Made by a program: the position numbers and the translations under genes. From NCBI GenBank assembly GCA_021817645.1, contig JAKAGH010000114.1:1-9293 (forward strand): 9,293 bases of DNA, in the 5' to 3' direction. This stretch comes from Deltaproteobacteria bacterium. Its GTDB lineage: Bacteria; Desulfobacterota; Desulfobaccia; Desulfobaccales; 0-14-0-80-60-11. Below the pieces are notes generated by a model. The model did not search any database, was not told the origin of the DNA, and saw nothing but the letters and a program-made list of their open reading frames with translations. Shown here piece by piece: positions 5,523-9,293 of this stretch. Positions within the stretch are counted from its first letter, which is position 1; each line of letters begins with the position of its first letter.

Positions 5523-6323
5523 ATGAATTGGGGAATGAAAAACCGTTTAAACCAGTTGATGCCCGGTGGCAGATGTTTCTTTATGCCCATTGACCATGGT
5601 TATTTTCAAGGGCCGACCCGGAGTCTGGAGAGGCCGGGGGAAACGGTAAAGCCGCTGCTGCCGCATGTGGATGCCATCTTCTGCACCCGGGGGGTATTGC
5701 GGGCGGCCCTCGATCCCCTCACCGCTAAACCCATTGTCCTCAGAGTCTCCGGCTGCACCAGCATGGTGGGCGAGGATTTGGCCAATGAGGAGCTCACCAC
5801 CTCCATTACCGAAATTATCCGGGTGAACGCCGCGGCGGTGGGCATCTCGGTCTTTATCGGCAGCCACTATGAAAGGCAGTCGCTGCAGAACCTGGCCACC
5901 ATCGTCAATCAATGCGAGGATTACGGCATCCCGGTAATGGCCGTAACCGCAGTGGGCCGGGAACTGGAAAAACGTGAAGCCCGCTACCTGTCCCTCTGCT
6001 GCCGTATCGCTGCGGAACTGGGCGCCAGAGTGGTGAAGACCTATTGGTGTGAAGAACATTTTGAAAAAGTGGTGAACGGCTGCCCGGTGCCAGTGATTAT
6101 GGCCGGCGGACCCAAATGCGAGACGGAACTTGAGGTCCTGGAGTTTGTGCATGACGGCATTTCGAAGGGTGCAGCCGGCATCAACCTGGGCCGAAACGTT
6201 TGGCAAAGTCCGCATCCCGTGGCCATGGCCAAAGCCTTAAGGGCCGTTGTGCATGATCAGGCTACCGTCGCCCAGGCCCACGAGATCCTCAAAAGCACCA
6301 AAGGAAAAAAGCAAGCCGCCTGA
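5523..6323 (+). CDS. lsrF: LsrF/class I aldolase-family enzyme (DeoC/FbaB superfamily)
   Basis: This 266-residue TIM-barrel enzyme resembles LsrF, the 3-hydroxy-5-phosphonooxypentane-2,4-dione thiolase, over its whole length. Shared landmarks are PIDHGYFQGPTRSLER (about 22-37), FCTRGVLR (53-60), the SLCCRIAAELGARVVKTYW segment with the likely Schiff-base lysine Lys172, GCPVPVIMAGGPK (186-198) and the phosphate-binding INLGRNVWQSPHPVAM (220-235). E. coli LsrF is a little longer. AGGAG (5510-5514) supports the start. No lsrACDB transporter, LsrK kinase, LsrR or LsrG is nearby, so a role in AI-2 breakdown is not supported by context. Relatives include archaeal-type fructose-bisphosphate aldolase and the ADH synthase of the alternative shikimate route, so the substrate is open. 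The next gene, a zinc dehydrogenase on the same strand, may act on its product. Confidence 0.85.
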   Translation: MNWGMKNRLNQLMPGGRCFFMPIDHGYFQGPTRSLERPGETVKPLLPHVDAIFCTRGVLRAALDPLTAKPIVLRVSGCTSMVGEDLANEELTTSITEIIRVNAAAVGISVFIGSHYERQSLQNLATIVNQCEDYGIPVMAVTAVGRELEKREARYLSLCCRIAAELGARVVKTYWCEEHFEKVVNGCPVPVIMAGGPKCETELEVLEFVHDGISKGAAGINLGRNVWQSPHPVAMAKALRAVVHDQATVAQAHEILKSTKGKKQAA

Positions 6324-6326
6324 GTC

Positions 6327-6377
6327 GTAGGGGCGCAGCTTGCTGTGCCCTCCTGTGCCTACAGGCTCTGCCCCTAC
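6327..6377. repeat. REP-like composite palindrome between aldolase and dehydrogenase genes
   Basis: Outer arms GTAGGGGC (6327-6334) and GCCCCTAC (6370-6377) are perfect reverse complements. Inside, GGGCGCAGC (6331-6339) can pair with GCTGTGCCC (6342-6350) around TT, with one G-U pair, and CCTGT (6352-6356) can pair with ACAGG (6361-6365). The whole can therefore fold as one long stem with inner arms, or as two adjacent hairpins. The GTAGGGGCGCAGCTTGCTG start resembles short dispersed intergenic repeats I recall from several environmental bacteria. It begins four bases after the aldolase stop codon and could also end or stabilise that transcript. No T-run follows directly. Confidence 0.6.
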
Positions 6378-6462
6378 CTAAGGATAAAAATTTTCAGTAA
6401 AAATCATTTAGGTTAAAGATCGTAGGCCATTTCCTCTGCCCACGGAGTGATAAGTCATCCCC

Positions 6463-7440
6463 ATGCTGGTCGCCAAGTACTACAACAACCACGATATCCG
6501 CATCGAGGAACTCCCCATCCCCAAAATCGGGCCGGGGGAGATTTTGGTCAAGGTCCGGGCCAGCGGCATTTGCGGCACGGATGTCATGGAATGGTACCGG
6601 ATTCAGAAAGCTCCCCGGATTTTGGGCCATGAGATCGCCGGAGAGGTGGTTGAATCCAAATCTGACCAATACCAACCGGGCCAGCGAGTCTTTGTCAGCC
6701 ATCACGTGCCCTGCAATGACTGCAAATACTGCCGGGCCGGCAAGCACACGGCCTGCGATACCCTGCACCGGGGCAACTATGATCCCGGCGGCTACAGTGA
6801 ATTCGTCCGGGTGCCTCAGATCAATGTGGATTACGGGGTGTATGTCTTGCCGGAGCAGGTATCCTATCTTGAAGGCACCATGATCGAACCCCTGGCCTGC
6901 GGCGTGAGAGGGCTGCGGCTGATTGATATTCGGCCGGAGCACACCGTCTTGATCCTGGGCTGCGGCATCTCCGGCATCCTGAATATTCAACTGGCCAAAT
7001 TAACCGGCGCCCGGGTAGTGGCCACCGACATTAATGAGTATCGCCTGCAAAAAGCCAAAGAGTTCGGGGCCGACGCAGTGGTGCACGCGGCTCAGGACCT
7101 GCAGCTGAAGGCGGAAAGGGTCATCGTCTGCACCGGCGCTTACGCCGCGGTGGAGCAAGCCTTCCGTTGTGTCGATAAAGCGGGGATCGTCATGTTCTTT
7201 GCCATCCCCAACCAGGATATTGCCGTCCCCGTTCCGGATTTTTGGCGCAACGAACTCACCGTGACCACCTCCTACGGCGCCGCGCCGGCTGATCTGGAAG
7301 AAGCCCTGGCCCTCATTGCCGCCAAAAGAATCAATGTTAAAGACACCATTACTCAGACCCTGCCGTTGACCCAAATCCAGGCAGCCTTCAAAATTGTGGC
7401 CGAAGCTAAGGAATCCTTAAAAGTGGTGTTGGAACCTTAG
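6463..7440 (+). CDS. Zinc-dependent medium-chain alcohol dehydrogenase
   Basis: This 325-residue protein is a zinc-containing MDR dehydrogenase of the threonine/sorbitol dehydrogenase type. It oxidises an alcohol or reduces a carbonyl with NAD(P). Catalytic zinc ligands are Cys37 (GICGTD), His56 (GHEIAGEVVE) and Glu142 (IEPLACG). A structural zinc site is complete with Cys84, Cys87, Cys90 and Cys98 (CNDCKYCRAGKHTAC). The Rossmann motif is GCGISG (166-171), and Asp189 at the end of the second strand (VVATDIN) suggests preference for NAD over NADP. The ATG is the first start after an in-frame TAA; the nearest purine-rich site, GGAG (6444-6447), is rather distant. It lies 139 bases after the aldolase-family gene. 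The substrate is unknown; a polyol or a product of the aldolase is possible. Confidence 0.9.
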   Translation: MLVAKYYNNHDIRIEELPIPKIGPGEILVKVRASGICGTDVMEWYRIQKAPRILGHEIAGEVVESKSDQYQPGQRVFVSHHVPCNDCKYCRAGKHTACDTLHRGNYDPGGYSEFVRVPQINVDYGVYVLPEQVSYLEGTMIEPLACGVRGLRLIDIRPEHTVLILGCGISGILNIQLAKLTGARVVATDINEYRLQKAKEFGADAVVHAAQDLQLKAERVIVCTGAYAAVEQAFRCVDKAGIVMFFAIPNQDIAVPVPDFWRNELTVTTSYGAAPADLEEALALIAAKRINVKDTITQTLPLTQIQAAFKIVAEAKESLKVVLEP

Positions 7441-7490
7441 CAACCTGGGTCAGGTTTGACCTGAACTCTCTCCAGCTTCGCCTCCTGCCA

Positions 7491-7517
7491 TCGTTTCCAG
7501 GTGCTACCTGGAAACGA
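7491..7517. repeat. 27-base perfect palindrome, REP-like
   Basis: Arms TCGTTTCCAGGT (7491-7502) and ACCTGGAAACGA (7506-7517) are perfect 12-bp reverse complements around a GCT loop. No T-run follows. The sequence resembles the widespread CGTTCCCA...TGGGAACG family of intergenic palindromes that I recall from many bacterial genomes and that are thought to be REP-like elements mobilised by IS200/IS605-type (RAYT) transposases. No such transposase is present in the window. Confidence 0.65.
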
Positions 7518-7565
7518 GCCGCGCATGTCCCCGGGTGTCACCTAAAACCAGAAAAATTAATGCCG

Positions 7566-7588
7566 GGTGCGTCTCACGCACCATTTTT
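7566..7588 (+). terminator. Probable intrinsic terminator after the dehydrogenase gene
   Basis: GGTGCGT (7566-7572) pairs perfectly with ACGCACC (7576-7582) around a CTC loop, followed by ATTTTT. The stem is short (7 bp) and the T-run has only five bases, so it is a moderate-strength candidate. It lies about 125 bases after the dehydrogenase stop codon. Confidence 0.55.
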
Positions 7589-7622
7589 CCCCGTTGGCAA
7601 GGGGGGTGTGCTCTGCGCTTCA

Positions 7623-7640
7623 GGATTGCATTGGCAATCC
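7623..7640. repeat. Perfect inverted repeat GGATTGC/GCAATCC
   Basis: Seven-base arms surround an ATTG loop. It is the fourth perfect hairpin within 200 bases and is not followed by a T-run. It may be an operator for the SH3 gene downstream or another short palindromic repeat. Confidence 0.4.
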
Positions 7641-7732
7641 AGGATGATTATTGTGCTTTTGAGACCGATTTGAGGTGCGAGCACCCACCCTCCCTGCTTT
7701 TTGGTCTTGGAAGCGGCAGTGGGAGAGGAATT

Positions 7733-7740
7733 GGAGGAGA
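7733..7740 (+). promoter_or_regulatory. Ribosome binding site deciding the start of the SH3 protein
   Basis: GGAGGAGA sits four bases before the ATG at 7745 and is directly followed by a signal-peptide-coding sequence. This favours the 194-residue protein over the longer in-frame ORF starting at 7535. Confidence 0.85.
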
Positions 7741-7744
7741 ATTT

Positions 7745-8329
7745 ATGAAACCTAGTACCGTGCTTATCCTCGTGTTGCTGAGTCCGCTGCTTTTGGGGCT
7801 GGGCGGCCCCCCGGCCCATGCCTTTTCCGGCCATTATTACATCATCCCCAGCTCGGTGCCCTTGCGCACCTGTGCTTCTCCGGCGTGCGATACCTTGTTG
7901 ACGGCTTACCAGGGGGAGCGGGTGGAAATCCTGGAGAAAACGCCCGCGGGCTGGGCCAGGGTTCGTTTTGTGGACCGGGAGGGAATAGGCTGGATGCTCA
8001 GTGACTTGCTCAGTTACAGCCCGGATTTGCGCACTCAGCCGAAGTCCACCTACTATGTTAATCGAAGCAGCATTACTCTCTACAATGAGCCCACCTCCAA
8101 CTCCAATGTCCTCGGGACCTTGCGTTTCAATGAGGCGGTGGAAATGTTGGGAGTTGGCGCCAGCGGTTGGGCCCAGGTGCGGGTTCTGCAGACCAGCAAG
8201 GTTGGCTGGGTGCCGCCCCGCTATCTGTCTTCCGCTCCTTTCGAGTATCCCCGGTCGACCCCCCGGCGCCGGGTTCCCAAAAAGCAGGCCCCTAAGGAGG
8301 AACCTCCCGAGCTGCCCAAAGCCATGTGA
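7745..8329 (+). CDS. Secreted protein with two bacterial SH3 domains
   Basis: The 194-residue product begins with a clear Sec signal peptide: MKPSTV, a Leu-rich core, then GGPPAHA with likely cleavage after residue 26. Two SH3b-like domains follow. The first spans about residues 30-92 (YYIIPSSVPLRT to GWMLSDLL), the second about 103-163 (TYYVNRSSITLYNEP to GWVPPRYLSS). Each has the typical pattern of an LRxxPxxxSxVLG-like strand, a (V/I)E(I/M)L strand and a closing GW(V/M) turn. Cys43 and Cys48 could form a disulfide in the first domain. The C-terminal 30 residues are rich in Arg, Lys and Pro and look disordered. Such proteins usually bind peptidoglycan or other envelope partners in the periplasm. 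The gene stands alone and faces the minus-strand glycosyltransferase gene. Confidence 0.85.
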   Translation: MKPSTVLILVLLSPLLLGLGGPPAHAFSGHYYIIPSSVPLRTCASPACDTLLTAYQGERVEILEKTPAGWARVRFVDREGIGWMLSDLLSYSPDLRTQPKSTYYVNRSSITLYNEPTSNSNVLGTLRFNEAVEMLGVGASGWAQVRVLQTSKVGWVPPRYLSSAPFEYPRSTPRRRVPKKQAPKEEPPELPKAM

Positions 8330-8390
8330 GTCGCGGTGAGGATGATGCTCGGCTGGGTGACGGAGAAATAAGCCTTACCGGTACTTTTCA

Positions 8391-9293
8391 TTAAGGCGGG
8401 AACTCGACCTTGCCCGCCTGCCTCAAGGCCGCGGCGCGCTCCGCTTGCTCCAGGGCCGCGTCCTGGCGTCCGGCCAGCAGCAGCGCCTGGGCATATTGTT
8501 GATGCACCCGGGCGAAAAAGCCCGCGAGCAGAGTTTCATCCTCATTTCTCGGGGGCCGGGCCACCCCCATCTCCTTGACCACCGCGGGTTCATATTGCAG
8601 CGATCCCCCTAAAATGTCCGCGACCCGGGGCCAGTCGCCTTCTTTCATGGCCTTTTCCGCCAGCGGATAGTAATACGCCCCATAAGGCACGCAATAGTCC
8701 ACCCCGCGGATGAGCGGACGTTGGTCCGGCAACGGCCGCATCGTCCATAAAGAAAGGAGGAGCACTGCGGCGATGGCGGCCGCGGCTCTGCCCGCCCGAC
8801 CGGCCCGCAGCCACTCCAGGATGCGGACCGCGGTCAGAGCTGCAAAGGGAATCAGTAAAGCCACCAAGGGAATCCGCAGCCGGGAGAAGACATCGGCGAG
8901 CAGCAAAGAGCCCAGGTTGGCGGCCACCGCCAGGTACAGGGGCCCACAACGGAGGCGCCCGCCTGCAGCCAGGGCCAATCCCACCAGGGAGAGGGGGGCC
9001 AGAATCAGGAAGGTGACGGGCAGATCGCGTAAAATGCGGGAGTGCAGCCGGAAGTAATAGAAATTCTGGTTATTGGGCACCTCATACCAGTTCCAGACCG
9101 CCGCGAATTTACTCCCCAATAGTTTCAGATAGCTCCAAGAGGTAGGATGGGTTTTTAGGGTCTCCATTGCCGCGGGGATAAAGGCCCCATCGGTATTGGC
9201 CATAATGGCCGCGGCGTGTTTGGAGACACGAAAACCCTCATCGGGAGAGAAGCCTGCGGCATTGGCGTTGATGAAGGTGATGGTGGCTACACT
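8391..9293 (-). CDS. Family 39 (ArnT/PMT-like) membrane glycosyltransferase, C-terminal part; 5' end outside the window
   Basis: The frame is open to the right edge, so only the last 300 residues are visible and an internal ATG at 9203 is not the true start. The visible part begins with a soluble stretch containing HPTSWSYLKLLGSKFAAVWNWYEVPNN, then NFYYFRLHS. Four hydrophobic segments follow, near visible residues 91-110, 117-134, 141-158 and 169-184. SRLRIPLVALLIPFAA matches the R(F/L)R.P family motif of dolichyl-phosphate-mannose and ArnT-like transferases. The last 110 residues form a soluble tail with TPR-like helices (AEKAMKEGDWPRVADIL and YAQALLLAGRQDAALEQAERAAAL). These enzymes use lipid-linked sugars at the outer face of the inner membrane to modify proteins or lipids. 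The gene converges on the SH3 gene. The acceptor is unknown. Confidence 0.8.
   Translation of the reverse strand, partial: SVATITFINANAAGFSPDEGFRVSKHAAAIMANTDGAFIPAAMETLKTHPTSWSYLKLLGSKFAAVWNWYEVPNNQNFYYFRLHSRILRDLPVTFLILAPLSLVGLALAAGGRLRCGPLYLAVAANLGSLLLADVFSRLRIPLVALLIPFAALTAVRILEWLRAGRAGRAAAAIAAVLLLSLWTMRPLPDQRPLIRGVDYCVPYGAYYYPLAEKAMKEGDWPRVADILGGSLQYEPAVVKEMGVARPPRNEDETLLAGFFARVHQQYAQALLLAGRQDAALEQAERAAALRQAGKVEFPP

Larger units (their letters stand above)
7441..7744. other. Hairpin-rich gene-free region between dehydrogenase and SH3 genes
   Basis: These 304 bases hold no convincing gene but several perfect inverted repeats: TCAGGT/ACCTGA (7450-7464), the 27-base palindrome at 7491-7517, GGTGCGT/ACGCACC (7566-7582), GGATTGC/GCAATCC (7623-7640) and GGTGC/GCACC (7674-7685). 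An open frame starting at 7535 runs through this region into the SH3 gene but lacks a ribosome binding site, so it is treated as non-coding. No clear promoter for the SH3 gene was found. Confidence 0.6.

Noticed and set aside
5547..6215. Minus-strand open frame opposite the LsrF-like gene
   Set aside because: It is a shadow of a gene with firm family motifs, and its translation shows no recognisable domain.
5523..6323. AI-2 (quorum signal) degradation locus
   Set aside because: Only the LsrF-like gene is present; the transporter, kinase, regulator and LsrG genes of a lsr operon are missing from the window.
7535..7744. N-terminal extension of the SH3 protein from an upstream ATG
   Set aside because: It has no ribosome binding site, runs through terminator-like hairpins, and would bury a clear signal peptide; the ATG at 7745 has GGAGGAGA and a signal sequence.
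8372..8397. GCCTTA/TAAGGC inverted repeat as a bidirectional terminator between convergent genes
   Set aside because: The stem has only six pairs with a 14-base loop and overlaps the stop codon of the minus-strand gene; no proper T-run on either strand.
9201..9203. ATG at 9203 as the start of the minus-strand glycosyltransferase
   Set aside because: The frame stays open to the window edge with sensible protein sequence (INANAAGFSPDEGFRVSKHA), so the gene continues outside.

Overview
The window is GC-rich, compactly coding bacterial DNA. The gene content suggests an anaerobe, possibly a Desulfobacterota-type (Syntrophobacterales/Desulfobacca-like) bacterium. The signs are paired class III CoA-transferases, several small four-cysteine proteins, a sigma-54-type promoter and envelope sugar genes. 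This placement is an inference from gene style, not something the sequence proves. No rRNA, tRNA, CRISPR array, transposase or phage gene was seen.

Layout. (1) 2-595: the C-terminal half of a family 9 (heptosyltransferase-like) glycosyltransferase, cut by the window edge. (2) 596-1119: a gene-free, AT-richer stretch with two perfect palindromes (743-757 and 798-812) upstream of a GG-N10-GC sigma-54 promoter candidate (905-922). (3) 1120-4636: a four-gene operon closed by a strong intrinsic terminator (4657-4690). It encodes two different class III (CaiB/BaiF/formyl-CoA transferase family) CoA-transferase subunits, a cysteine-rich zinc-ribbon-like protein, and a 61-residue protein whose four cysteines resemble the small HiPIP-like Fe-S subunits of certain glycyl radical enzymes. 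(4) 4711-5400: two small genes of unknown function; the second is a conserved-looking protein with four cysteines. (5) 5523-7440: an LsrF/class I aldolase-family enzyme and a zinc-dependent medium-chain alcohol dehydrogenase, separated by a REP-like composite palindrome (6327-6377). (6) 7441-7744: a gene-free stretch packed with perfect hairpins, one of them a probable terminator. (7) 7745-8329: a secreted protein with two bacterial SH3 domains. (8) 8391-9293, minus strand: the C-terminal part of a membrane-bound family 39 glycosyltransferase-like protein, cut by the right edge.

How the genes may work together. The four-gene operon is the most interesting part. It has a plausible dedicated promoter, its own terminator, and C-ending codon use in the CoA-transferase genes that suggests high expression. 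The two CoA-transferases probably form one heteromeric enzyme that activates an organic acid by transferring CoA from a donor thioester, as BbsE/BbsF do in anaerobic toluene degradation. The small Fe-S-like protein in the same operon hints at a link to a glycyl radical enzyme or another anaerobic reaction, but no such enzyme lies in this window and the substrate is unknown. The aldolase and dehydrogenase may form a second small carbon-metabolism unit. The outer genes belong to the cell envelope.
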